The notes under the pieces were generated by a model, which was not told the DNA's origin, ran no database searches, and worked only from the letters and a program-made list of their open reading frames with translations. A program made the position numbers and the translations under genes. Below, piece by piece: positions 35,641-48,028 of a stretch of 64,000 nucleotides of DNA; within the stretch, counting starts at the first letter, position 1; each line of letters begins with the position of its first letter. Source of the DNA: Ascidia mentula. Its lineage: Eukaryota > Chordata > Ascidiacea > Phlebobranchia > Ascidiidae. Location: NCBI GenBank assembly GCA_947561715.1, contig OX387200.1:20090501-20154500 (forward strand), given 5' to 3'.

Positions 35641-38600
35641 GGGAATACCGAAACAGTCGGGAAGGGGTTCCGGGAATTATTCTTGTTAGAATCCAACAGC
35701 TGGTGTGTCCCAAATAGTTAATAAGAAACTTGCATTTAACAAATTTATTCTTTTATTAAGGAAATCTGTCCTATTATACGAAACACAATGCCTTATGTTT
35801 CGTGTAGATTTTATCATCCAGTGGGAATTCTTCTACTTACATCACTGTTGTTGTTGAGTATACGTAACGTTCACAGTTCAGTGGCAAAAAGCATTTAGAA
35901 AAGTAATCGAAAATAATATACACGGCGCAAGGGAAATAACATTTGTTTTTATAATCTAAGCATTTATTGCTTGTATTTTATTGTCATCAACGTTCGCTGA
36001 CGAAAAACAAAGGACGCGTAATTGGACTTAAACGTTGATAATTGTAATGGTAACGACGTACCATTCGCAGATTTTGTTTTGGAAATTTAAACTAAATTAC
36101 CGTTTCACCACGGTTCCACAAGGAGTGCAAAATACGTCGTTTCTATGGCGAACCGACGCGTTTAGTGGATTACTGTCGCGCGTTAGAGTCAGAGCAAGAT
36201 CACCTGGAGGTGGTTCTGACGCACACGCGGCTTTTGGAGGAACCATTTCGACGTTAATTCGTCAGGTTCAACTGAGGCCGCACATGCTGCTAGAAGTGCA
36301 GAGATTTGCGCATTTTGTGCCTTTGTATGTGACGAGTTGTGTGTCGCATTGGACGAGAATGTTAAAATCGTTGCAATGGGCGTAAGGCTGTACACAAAAG
36401 GCTATTTTAGTTCTGACGACTAACCTCTTTTTACATTGGTGTTAAATACAATGCTTCCCGACAAGATTTATGTCGTTTGCCATTCTCGCATCCACCACTG
36501 AAAACGGGGCACCCAAGTTCAAATTTCTTAACATTAATGATAAATCGTGTTCATGTTACAGTCTTCCCTATCGGTTCCAGATTGACTGCACCCATGATCA
36601 GTTACGTTTTTTCCAAAACATGTAACATTGCCAAAAACTTTTCAAAGTGGTGTTCGCCGGTTTAGAATGTTATGCATGTCCGGTGTAGATACGATTGGCT
36701 TATTCCACCGAGTGTTCAGAAATCCCTCTGGTAAATTACAAAATAGTTTTCTGACAATGAGCACACAGTTTTAACGTACGGTGCGTGCTTTCATTGAGTC
36801 AGGTCGCATTGTGATAAATATAGAAGCTTTCTGTGCCTCCAAAAACCTTTCATGCTTCATCGAACGCTCAATACATCGACAAGCATGTGACGTCAGAACT
36901 GTCTTGGAGTTGTTTTTTGCACCAGTTCAAGGTCCCATTGTGTCGATACGAACGAGAGGTATTTTTTTAAGCCCAGTGGTATATTTTGGGACGAGTTCCG
37001 TGTAAATTCCCCCCGTAGATGTTGTTGTTTGTTGGCACGGACTTATATAGAGAATTACTACGTTTTTAATTATATGTGCCGTTAGTACAAGTGATAATTT
37101 TGTATGTATGCCATGTGTGATCTTTAATTTCTTCTGGAAAAAACGGGTCAAATACGACGCGAGCAAAAGCAACCGACACACCTATTTTCGTGCTCTAATG
37201 TGTTTTCCTTATCTGATAGTGTACAGAATATGCAATTGTTTGCACTGATATCGTTACAAGTGTGGTCAGATTGGAAAAGGGTCAGATGTTGACGTAATCG
37301 CCCCGGATATGTCGGATGGAGTTTCGTCGAGTGCCGTCGAGTCTTTTTGTGCGCTCACAAAAGTCTTAACTTCATATCAACCGGGCTTGTTTATCTGGGC
37401 CTTGTCATTTGTGTCGCAATCCGTTTGCACAGGTGTCCATTCTTTCGATCAAGTGTCTTTTCTCTTTTCTTACCTTCCATAAGAGACGGAATACACTGGA
37501 AATTAAACTTCAGCTTTCTCGGAATATTGACACGGGTCGGTAGCGTGGTATGCGGGCGAAAATTCCCTGACGTTTATTGTTCCCTTTGTTGTGTGTCGCT
37601 ATGTGCAGGGTGCAGCAAGTGGGACATCACTCTATATTTCTATGTATCGTGTAGAGTTACAACCGATTTCCTGTTTTTTCCGTTTGGTTTTGTATCATGC
37701 ACATGACTGCTGACACGAATTGGCCGACTTGTCGGTACGTCGTCCAAAACTGCTATGTAGACCGCTTGCGATAAATCTTGTAGTGCATCAACGGGATTGG
37801 GCGATGGGAGGACCTTGCGGTCAGTTTTGTTTATACAACAGAAAATGGGCGGTGACGCAGCCACTTATCTGAATATACTGCGCGGCAACGTGGTCGGATA
37901 GTTTTGAACCCTGTTGATTTCTGAAGGTTAGGTTTGATGCCGTTTTGTTTTCAACTCCAAACAACGGTTATTTGTCACGCTTGTACCGCTTGTTTTCCCA
38001 TTAAACCGCAGGCAACGCACTACACAACACCAATTAATCCTCAATGCGCTCGACACCGCGCCTTCCGAAACCTTTGCGCAAACCCGGCGGTCTGCGACAG
38101 GCCCTGTTCGATCAAAGTAGTAAAACCCGACCCGATTGCGCAGTAACAAACAGGAAAGCTCCATTTACAGCCAGAGGAGGGAGGGTTGTTGCTTAATTTC
38201 GGCGTGCGGAGACCTCCTCTGTTCGACATCCAACCGTTTGGCTTCGCGCCTTGTCAAGCCGCTTCCCCCGAATGCATGCATTAAGGAAGGGCGGAAAAGC
38301 TTTACTGGGCGTGCTTTCGTCTCGCCTAACCATGCCCAGCTCACGGGTTCGGGTTTGGAAAGGGCCAAACGAGGTCTCGCTGGAGTTGTTTTTCGCTGAA
38401 TTGCGTTGGACGTTCGTGCAACCATTACTGCCTGTTTATTCAACCAAAACCATAGCTACATTTTTATGTCAAACATTAACAATACGTCCTCAACATTGTG
38501 GTTAATTGTACCGGGTTCATCACCTTGTTAAAACTGTTGATTAGTTCTTTAAGCATTAACATAAAGAACATGTCACGTTTACGTTAAATACATAATGACA

Positions 38601-39362
38601 TCATGGCTGTGAAGTAATGGAAGTAATGATAGATATGTTTCGGACCGGAGTTTGCCAACCAGAGAACTTCACAGAGGGCGCCTCGGCATGCAAAGTTGAT
38701 GTAAAGACATTTTATTTGTTTATTCCGCTCTTCCACGAAAAGGTGTATTTTAAGTCCAATTCCCCTCTTGTGACTTACTTTGTTCAAACCAGAAAATCTG
38801 TACAAAGGTAGCAATGCGGAACCAGCCATTTCTACTTGTCGTCCTGTTGTAATAAATTAGGTCGAAAGCACTTGGAACACACCATTAACAAACTAACCTC
38901 TGGAATCGTTTGTTCAGGGGCGCCTGGCGGCTTCAGTATGTTTCAATGTGTTATTGACTGCAACCCGTTGTACCTTGCATACTTTAAAAAGTTAGCTCGC
39001 GTCTTTGTAGACACAGGATGCTGCGTGTTTGTTCATTGGCACCTGCCGTCTTCGGCAAGTCTGTTTACTCAAGCTTTCCCTGCTGATTATCTTGTAAGCC
39101 CTGGTTCGTGAATGTGCGTCTGGTATTAACAACCAACTAAGTACGGAATAAAGTCACTTTACGTTAACAGTTTCTTTTCTTTTGTCAACAGATATTCCAT
39201 ATCTTCCATTCCCGTTCGCTTTCCGTTTTGTAGCTTTGCCGACCCACACGTCTGCATTATTTGACTGAACGTTAGAAGTGGAAGTGGAAGATCTGACAAC
39301 AAAGTATTGAATTATAACGGGACTTGTTTTGTTACTGTATTTGCTTTCTCCCGACACCAAGC

Positions 39363-39400
39363 ATTATGCCTGGCGTTAAAACAATTCTTGTCCATACAAT
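39363..39400 (+). repeat. Dispersed motif, divergent copy 4
   Basis: ATTATGCCTGGCGTTAAAAC shares TATGCCTGGC with copies 1-2, and TGGCGTTAAAACAA with the copy at 49151. Confidence 0.3.
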
Positions 39401-42400
39401 TAAGTTACAATCGTCACGTTTTTGTTTGTTTTCAAACTTATGTTATAAACCAATCTTGTATCCAAACTATGTTGATGTAGACAATAGTTTTAATGCTTCG
39501 AACAACATTCTCTGTTTCGTGTCGGTACAGTAAACAGGCTATTCCTTGTTCATGTCCCTCGCTTGTTTTCAAATATCTCTGTTTTCTTGGTGCCCTCAAG
39601 CTAAACACATTGTCAAGTTTTTCTTCGCGCATTTCCTATGTACGTTAGCGGTTTGGTTGCCTGCGCATTTCTCAGTACGACTGTATTTTTTTCCTGTGCA
39701 GGCAAATTTTGTTAATTGTGCAGTGTTGGCATGAATTGGCAACTTTGACAATGAGTGAACAAAAAATGTAAACTTTAATTCCGAGGTGTTATTTCAGACG
39801 TGTGGCCTTCTGGACCTTAAAAACTCCAGAGATGTAATCTTGCTTTTAAATCAGTTTTTTTCTATAGTGCTGTATATCAGAATATCGGCAGATTCCTTTG
39901 ATCCAATGCATAGAATTTGCAAATGCAAACTATCAAGACAACGACACCTTATCTTAACACGACTGCGTCTTGCACATTGATTTCGCCGCCGTTGTCAACT
40001 TTTGTCGGCTTAGTTGAACATTTTCTTGCACTGCCTTGGGTTTGAAGCTTTGCCTGTGTTGGTTGTATAGGTCACATGCACCCTTTCTGTTTAGTAGCTG
40101 CTTTCTACAGTGCCACATGCTTCGTTTCCACTTCCGCCGATTCGGTTTTGCTCCTATTCTTGTCATCGACCGCCGTTTCGTTTCTTTGCAATTCGTTTTT
40201 CAATAAAACTCCAGCGAAAAAAACGTTATTTTGTCTCACTGTCAACCGTGTCGGACAGAAACAGTCTGATCAAATTTGTCACAGTTAACTTTATTTCATC
40301 AGTTCGCTCAAACTGCCTTAACTTTGCTCTGGAAATGTCACTGTCAGAGTTGTGGCAAACGCAAAGATAATTTTGCAGCTTTTGGAAAGTGATAAATACG
40401 GAAAATTTGATGCTTTCAAAGCAAATAAGCGCGTGGTCATTTGTTGGATTATTGTCGTGCGTTGAGACCATACTTGTGTTTCCTGGGGGCGCACGTGTTC
40501 AATCATTTACAGTTGCTGTAATTTCATTCGCGGCAAATCAGCATTCCACGCATTTCGATGCCTGTTCTGATGCTTAATACAGGGGCGACTTAAACTCGTG
40601 GAACGCGTTTGCTTCCAGCGGCGCACACTTCACAATTGCTTCTCACGTTGATTAGATGCCCTGTCGCCGTATAATGGAAGCCCGGCCCGTGCAATCTCAA
40701 TTCCTCACCCGCTGTGCTTTGAGCTTTTCGGTGGCTTGCTGCGTTGTCATAGTGCAGGCAACTGGTAGTTTGGAGGATTTGCTGGGTGACCTCTGTGGCG
40801 CACTGAAGGTGATATTGCTAGAATTAAATGCTGAACGCAGCGTGACCTTAAGACTAGGCACAATGGGACTGCTCCCATTTACTTAGTTGGGTGTGTTTTA
40901 ACATGGCATTGCAAATATATTCATCTCTGTTTTTTATGGCCTATCGTATTCCGTTTGATGTGTGTTTGATACCCGTCGTATTTTGTCTGTAATTGAATCA
41001 ATACATCAAAATATACAGTCGACTTGAAGTGTGGGTCATAGTGTTTTTTAATAATTAACTAGTGTTCCTAAAGCAGGCTGTTGTTTGGGCCTAGGGCGGG
41101 ACGTCTATGTGCAATTAGTTGTCGGTCTTTTAGCTCTCCAAGCTTGCATTTATTTGGCACAAGGTACCCTTCTAATGCGGCGGTAACGTTAACAAGAGAT
41201 GGATGGGAAATTGGCTGGAAATAGGCTATTACCTGACCATCAATTTGTGCCATGCCCAGGTTTGCCATAGTGTCCCGTTACCAACTAACAAGTTGCCTAT
41301 CGACTAGAGCGCGGTCGCCCACGTCCCGCTGTCGGCCTTCTACTGCATTTAGAAGCTTTGGCTGCGCTCCCACTTTAGAACGATGCGTGCTGCTGATCGA
41401 GGATTGTGAGCGAACTAAAGTTGCCGCCTCTGCCACACCGTAGCTGCGGGGCACCAGAGTAAACAATCAATTAGCACCCCACGGCGAATGCAATGCCCAC
41501 AGATTATCCCGAAAAAGGCGAGGGATTAAACAAGCTTTTAAATGAACATCGCAATGTCCTTTAAATACCACTTTAGTCTTACAGTAAAGTAAGATTTGTT
41601 GCTAACTGTTTTATAACTGACGCTTACGTGTTTCCGCTTGGTGGAGCTAAAGCATTACCCGCATTTTAATTTCGTTTTGCTGGCAAATAATGATGTGGAA
41701 ATGAAACCTTTGTTATGCGAAAGAGCTGAAGGTTTGCTACGCTTGCGTGTAGTTTGTCCTTCATTGTACCAAAAACCTATGGTTACCGAAAACATGTTTT
41801 TAAGTATGAGAAGTAGGTAATGGCCTCGCAAAGCGCTAGTGTTGTAAAAGATTTCGCGGCATTCGTCTACAGAAGTTACAACCAAACAAAGTTGGACAAT
41901 GCACACAGGGATGAGGCTGTATGTGGCGCGAAAACCATGCACGTGGTAGCTGCCTTTGTTTCTTTCGATAGCTCGGCCTCGTGGTGACGGCGCGTGGTGG
42001 TGAATCACGTGAGCTGACTTGTGACTGCGATTGGATAACGCGCGAGCAAAAAACGCCGCAGCACGAGGCGGCGTCATAAGTAGAACCGACATGGAGCGCA
42101 CGGAGCTTATACTTGTGGTGCAGACGGGATGAGAAGGTTGTTGTGCGTTTGGAAGGAACTGCGTTGTCTGGGCCGAGGTGCTCACTCGCCGCATTTGTTG
42201 TTCCATTTGCCCGCATTGAAAGTTTTAGTCGAAGGTTAACTTTGTACAGTATTATAGAGATGTAAGTTAGCCTGACTGCCAAGTGCAGCAATATATGCGG
42301 TTGCGCGTATTGCGTCAAACTAACTTTCTATTTTAATCGTGCAGGTTTTTATCTGATAGTAGTAAAACCATTTAAGCTGTACAGCCCAGACTGCGTGGTT

Positions 42401-42417
42401 TACGTTGAAATCGACCA

Positions 42418-44738
42418 ATGAAGGCAGAAGTCATCATGCAGAGCCCGACTGTCTTTTCGGAACCCGCCGTCGGCAACACCCAAGAAGACCAACGCGCCCT
42501 TCAAATAGCTTTGGAATTATCCAACTTAGGCCTGCTTGGAACATGCGACGATGACGGTTCTACCTCTAGTTTTGATGAAGCCATGAAAAACAAGAAAAGT
42601 CAAAATATGACCGAATGCGTACCAGTACCAAGCTCGGAACATGTAGCGGAAATCGTCGGGCGCCAAGGTATGATAAGTTTCACGCAACCTTCTAAACACG
42701 CACCAATGTTAAATTGTTTTGATCAAATGGCCTCGTTTCCTGAAATAGCAAGCAGTCGATTAAAATTGCGACATTCTGTGTGTAGGTTGCAAAATCAAGG
42801 CGCTGAGAGCCAAAACAAACACCTACATCAAAACACCGGTGCGCGGCGAAGAGCCTGTGTTCGTGGTAACTGGTAGGAAAGAAGATGTAGCTATGGCACG
42901 CAGAGAAGTCCAGTCTGCTGCCGAACATTTTACACAAATAAGGTGAGTTTCATTAACTCTTTAAGTATATATGTTTTTTTGACAATTTTTTTGAACTTCG
43001 ATTAGTTAAAACAAAGGTGCAAACACAATCCCAGCAAAATCCAATAATATTGCTGTTTTGTTCAGAGCATCTAGAAACAGACATGCTGCATTGATGAATG
43101 GACACAATGTTAATGATGGCAATGCTGGCACAAAAACTCTTCAAGTGCGTGTGCCTTACAGAGTGGTGGGATTGGTTGTGGGCCCAAAAGGAGCTACCAT
43201 AAAAAGAATCCAACAGCAAACCCACACGTACATTGTTACACCAAGTCGGGACAAGGAACCTGTTTTTGAAGTTACAGGTACGTTTTAATGACAAGCCATA
43301 CAAAAAATGTAGACCATTTTCAACTTAACTTAATAATGCACAACTCGATTGCTAACTGCTCTGCTTTTAGGTTTGCCAGAAAATGTCGAAAAGGCTAAAG
43401 AGGAAATTGAAGCACACATTGCTGCACGAACTGGCACACAGCAAGTTAGCGTTGATGATGACTTCAAAAACAATGGAACTGAAGTGGGCAGTCCATTGCA
43501 AACTGCTGTAAAGGCACCCGCCAGTACAGTTTCAAATGCACTTTACAGAGCAAGGTAACTATTTTAACGTGTAGCTATGTAATTTAATTTAAAACCAGTA
43601 TTTATTGTACATTGCTTTTACAGCAATCTAGTTTCTGCATCCTCTGCATTCATGCCTTACAACAACAACAACATCAACAGTGCCCTTCGATCCCAAGCAC
43701 CAAGCTTCATTCCATCACAGAACATGCGCCAGGCAGACTTGCTGCCCACACAAACTAACCAGTTGAACAACAACAATTTAGGTAAGTTTTAACTATTATC
43801 AAGTTTTTCGTTTATTTCAGTCTAAAAATATCATTGATTACAAAAAATGCAATTATTTAACCACTTATTTTTTGTGCAGACTCCTCCTTCGCACCAAACT
43901 TCATTCCTGGATTTCAATTTCCCCCAAGTGCCTTCGAACAAGCAGAAAGCAGCCCAGCCACTGTTTTTGGTCACACACAGAGTTTAAATTCAGCACCTGC
44001 TTGGAGCACTGGATCCCAAAATAACCCAGCTGATAATATCAACAACGGCGCCACACAGTTTCCATTCACAACCCCAATGCGGAGTACCAGTGCTGCTGGA
44101 AGCACAGGAAGCAACAACAACAGTGGGTTCAGTCCCACATCATCCTATGGAAATAATGGCCTCCACCGTCTTTCACCAACCTTGTCTGATCCAGAGTTCC
44201 CGCTATTGCACCAGTTTTTGCCATCCAACTCCATCAACGGCCATAATCCAGTGAGAAGGGTTGGATCCGATTCTGTGGATTCATCATCGAGCAGCGTGGA
44301 TCTCTCCTCGCTCAGTGGAAGCATGGCTCCCTTTGCATCTTTCTCAATGACCCCTGCTGTTAACATTGAGAGTGGATATTCATCAGGTAAATGTTTTAAC
44401 CATTGATTTGATGCTGTTTGTCATGAATCATTAGTTTCAGGCTTTAAAACAAGAGTGTTATTATAGGTGAAGCTACAGACAGCCTTGCTTCTGGATCTCC
44501 TATTGAAACGGTTGGTGCCTTTGCCCAGCTATCTCCTCGGGCAATAGAAACCACAACCAAGCCTAGCATACCGCAGCGCTGTGTGATATGTGGTGATGGA
44601 TTTGTTGTGGCTGCCCTTGTTCCCTGTGGCCACAACAATTTCTGCTACACCTGTGCCAATGAAGTGGTGTCCAAACCCCATCCCACCTGTCCTTGCTGCA
44701 AGCAGTCAGCATCCATGGCTCTGCTCATCAAAAAGTAA
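42418..44738 (+). CDS. MEX3: MEX3 RNA-binding protein, two KH domains and RING, complete, 7 exons, 579 aa
   Basis: Exons: 42418-42667, 42786-42942, 43066-43277, 43371-43554, 43624-43781, 43880-44386 and 44467-44738 (TAA). They sum to 1740 nt in phase. MEX3 proteins bind target mRNA 3' UTRs and control translation and stability in early embryos; vertebrate forms add RING ubiquitin ligase activity. KH1 (about residues 69-135) has the GRQG loop at 81-84 and the near-invariant [22 protein letters not shown]2 (about 161-225) has GPKG at 175-178 in [21 protein letters not shown] long Asn/Ser/Pro-rich region follows, then a C-terminal C3HC4 RING: Cys528, 531, 543, His545, Cys549, 552, 564 and 567. 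An intron cuts the KH1 GxxG loop codon (GRQ|G). The start at 42418 is the first ATG; a second at 42436 (MQSP) is possible. The gene is isolated by long flanks. Confidence 0.96.
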
Positions 44739-44869
44739 GGCCTCTGGCCTCTGGGACTTCGTAAGTTTCTAGCAGGCTGCTGTACAAAAAAACATCAATT
44801 GTGATGTTTCATAGGGTTTCATTTCAAATTTCCTATTTTCTTGGTCAACTTTAATTGTGTGCCTGTTTT

Positions 44870-44884
44870 GTGTGTGTGTGTGTG
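44870..44884 (+). repeat. (GT)n microsatellite
   Basis: About seven uninterrupted TG units in the presumed MEX3 3' UTR. Confidence 0.85.
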
Positions 44885-45076
44885 CATTCATATTTTATAT
44901 ATACTTTATCCGTTCTACTGCCATGCATAATCCTATACGAGAGTTGTCTTCCCTTAACAAATTCCATAAGCAGATATTTCATGTTTTGTATCAAGAAATA
45001 TATTTTCATTTAGGTGTGTGTTTTCATATATGCTATGTATGATAACATAGATATATCCCATATTGCCTAGATAATC

Positions 45077-45084
45077 TGTAAATA
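45077..45084 (+). promoter_or_regulatory. Pumilio/PUF consensus site in the presumed MEX3 3' UTR
   Basis: TGTAAATA fits the PUF-protein consensus UGUANAUA exactly. It lies within CTGTAAATACAG, whose ends are inverted repeats. MEX3 mRNA is maternally supplied in several animals, so a PUF site would be sensible, but an 8-mer occurs by chance and function is inference. Confidence 0.3.
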
Positions 45085-45720
45085 CAGATAGCTGCCATGC
45101 TGCTTAGCATGTTTGTTCGCTTGATGTTTGTAATACTTTTCCACTGCACCACCAAAATTGCCAATGTGTTCTGCCTTAAAATCATAATGGCCTCCTACCT
45201 AAATCTGCTGCACCAATACTTATAAAAAGCAACAATCATTCTATTGTGGTTGCCTGCATTCTGTAAATGATACGATTGTTCACTGCCTTTCCAAAGTAAC
45301 AACCTTGCAACACTTCTCCGGGCCACAGAATCCTCAGTTCTTATTCCCCACACATTGGGTGTAGTTTTTATTCTCAGCCCGCGAGTTCTTATTTTTTTAT
45401 TTATTACTACATAATATATTTTGTATATTCTCTGTGTGGCAGATTTCCTTGTTTTATTGTCGCATTGACTATGCTTTTAGTTGGCGTTGCTGCTTTATTC
45501 ACTGGTTTGTGTTTTCATTTCTTTTCACAGAGTTAAAAGAACCCATTGTGTTAAAGTAGGTCACTTCCAACTGTATATTCGCACACTCGCACTAAACTCA
45601 CCAGCACCTACCATGTGTAGGGAAAACAAACCATGTTCCTGCTCACTGTCGAACTTACTTTTCTTAAAAGGCAAAGCTTTTTGTTAAAACAAACTTATAT
45701 TTTTATTTCCATTATGACAT

Positions 45721-47783
45721 GACAATACAATTAGAATGTGGCCTTCAACCAATGCTAGTTTTTATCCACTGTGTTATTTTTAGGCATCTGCAGAAAATCA
45801 TAATTTGCAGTTCTTAGGAGAGACTGGTCAAAGTGCAACTTGCACAAGTTTTTTTTTGTGCCATAAAACATTGCCAATATAACAAAGCGCTGTTATGTGA
45901 ACGAATTTGGTTTTTTAAATATTTTTTGGTAAAAAAAAGTTATGTGAATCTGGTGCTAAAATTTCATTGAAATGTCCTTTCTTGCGCTAAAATCGATAGG
46001 CGAGCAGTGCCGCACATTCACTTTTGGTTGAAAGCCTGGCTGGGCACTTGGGGCCCAAACAGAGGTTCGTGCCGCCAGACCACACACGCTAGCTCGATGA
46101 GCGCGCACCAGTCAAGCACACGCAATTTTCAGACGACTGGCTCCCAACATTGTCTACCTCTGGTCTAAACTACAAAGGTTGCCTTTTGCTAGAAAAAAAG
46201 TCGGCATTGTTAAACATTTCCACTGTGTAGGTCCAAGTTTTGAACATCCAAGGGTCTGAATCAAGCACAGGCGTTTTTTAAAGCAACACGCAAATTCCAA
46301 TACCTCTTAAAACGTTTTCTTTTCGCTTCAAAACCTTTGACGTTTTTGTTCGATATCCTTGTTACACGAAAACAGTTTGCCGGATTATGTTCTAGTTCTC
46401 GTCTCTTTCCATGCGATTATGTTTCTGGCTTGTTGCGTTGTTGCTACTTTCAAATACCAAACGCGAGTCTGCAACAAATGGCCCCAATATTGTGTATAGT
46501 TGCATAACCCCCGACTCACACCACCGCATACGCCACCTTTGCAGAGCGCTGTATCACGAAACATGTAGATTTTTATTTTGCTGCCGCCGCGTGCAACCCC
46601 TTTTCCTGTGTTGTGTTATATACGTAAGAAGTGACCCTTCCCGTTGAGTGCTTTCATTACCGACTCTCCGGACCCGTGGGCCCAGTCGAACGGCCCTTTT
46701 CCATTGGGTACGGAGAGATGTGTTTATGTCGAAGATGCTGCTGAAAATCCTTGCTGCTTGGCTTGGCAAAGTATTTGAAAGAGATTGTAAAGAGTTTTAT
46801 TTTTCTGCCATTAAACCTTGTACTTCGTTCTTCACGATTTGAACACTTTGTGTGTGTATGTCGATTCAACATCAGGTTTAAGCGGGTTCTCGAAAAAGCG
46901 ATCAGCGCTCAGTCACAAGGATCCATTGTCACAGAGCAGACGGAGCGCGCTTTTCCGTTCGCAGCCAGTTAAAAACGCCGCGAGGTAGAACTTAGCTGAG
47001 GCTCTTTTTACGTCACCGTCGCCAGCGATGCGTGAATGACTGTATTTGGCGCTTGGCGAAGTCGGCATAGCGTTACGACAAAGTCTGTCTGCCCAAAAGA
47101 ATTCGTCGCATATCGGCAAGATTTGGTGAAACCGGCTTGGGGATAGTTCGCATGTTACTTCATCGCACAGTCGTATTTGCAGTGAACCTTGACGTAGGCG
47201 GGTCATGCCGTTTACCCGTTCTCGCCATATGCGGGTGTTTGCCGCCCAAATTTATTGGCCGCTTCCAGACATTGTTAAGTAAATAGAAGGACGGGAAGCC
47301 GAAATACGTGGCGTTCGCCGAATGTTGCCCACACCAGCATCGTTGGAACGCAATTCGACACCACGCTTCGACCAACCAGTAGTAAAAACTTCGTCGTAAT
47401 GTTTTACACAAACTCAGCGCTACGTACGAGAAGGAAGTAAATCTCGAATATTGCACTGTTTATTAATGTGGTTTCGATAACTTCAATACTTCGCAATATC
47501 ATTTCGGATGGGCAAGGGTCGGTGTCCACGTGACGTAGATAGTTTCTAATAACTAAGCAAAAAAAATTGGACCTTTCAGTGCTGACCAGTTTTGGTACGG
47601 GTCGTTGGTCTTGGCCATACTTGGCAGTGCTTACAGTTCCAGGAAGCAAGCTCTGTCAGGCCGATGTTTTGGTTCTCTGCCCAGAGTGCGTCGCGACCAG
47701 GAAACGATCAAGGCGAGCCAAATGCATGCATTTACGCGCCGTGTCATTTGAACTATGGTTAAATGCTCGAAAGTTAGGGCTGT
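45721..47783. other. Intergenic, nothing recognised
   Basis: No gene, RNA or repeat could be supported. Several short frames lie on both strands around 46400-47650, in moderately CpG-containing sequence. None has splice sites or composition that convinces me. Confidence 0.4.
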
Positions 47784-48028
47784 ATGTCAACGGCAGTCAA
47801 GGAATATGTTGGGCAGATAACCTACCGTGACGGTGAAAGGCTTGTGGTTGGCAACGGAGTGTTTGTAAAGTCACCGTACGATGACTCACCAAACAAATAT
47901 ACACCTAACCATTACAAGGTATTGAATACAGAAAAATTGCCCGTGCGGTGTATCCGGCCCAACGCGAAGGGTGACACAGGCACTACTTGCAGATGCAATT
48001 TTATTGTGGCAAGTGCTGTAGAAACACA
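47784..48028 (+). CDS. Candidate initial exon of an unknown gene
   Basis: ATG at 47784 opens an 81-codon frame with protein-like composition (KEYVGQITYRDGERLVVGNG). It reaches a strong donor, ACACA|GTGAGT, one codon before its stop. No matching downstream exon was found and no family is recognised. It may be chance. Confidence 0.22.

Larger units (their letters stand above)
33145..42417. other. Long apparently non-coding region between MBD2/3 and MEX3
   Basis: About 9.3 kb in which I support no gene. It starts with the MBD2/3 3' UTR and the tRNA-like repeat (33236-33400), and holds a short tandem duplication (35581-35640) and one dispersed motif (39363). Open frames exist on both strands, the longest two overlapping on the minus strand at 41655-42206 and 41836-42318 in more GC-rich sequence next to MEX3, but none resembles a known family. 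The size is notable next to the 0.4-2 kb spacers to the left. Regulatory sequence for MEX3 is the simplest reading. Confidence 0.45.
44739..45720 (+). other. Probable MEX3 3' UTR
   Basis: AT-rich sequence after the MEX3 stop without coding frames. It contains a (TG)7 run at 44870-44884 and a Pumilio-type site at 45077. I saw no canonical AATAAA, so the end is not determined. Confidence 0.4.

Noticed and set aside
41655-42318. Overlapping minus-strand frames of 183 and 160 codons just upstream of MEX3
   Set aside because: Both lie in locally GC-rich, CpG-containing sequence, overlap in different frames and show no motif or splice context; most likely chance frames in a promoter-proximal region.
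44145-44366. Minus-strand frame within MEX3 exon 6
   Set aside because: Shadow of the Ser/Asn-rich MEX3 coding sequence; no independent support.
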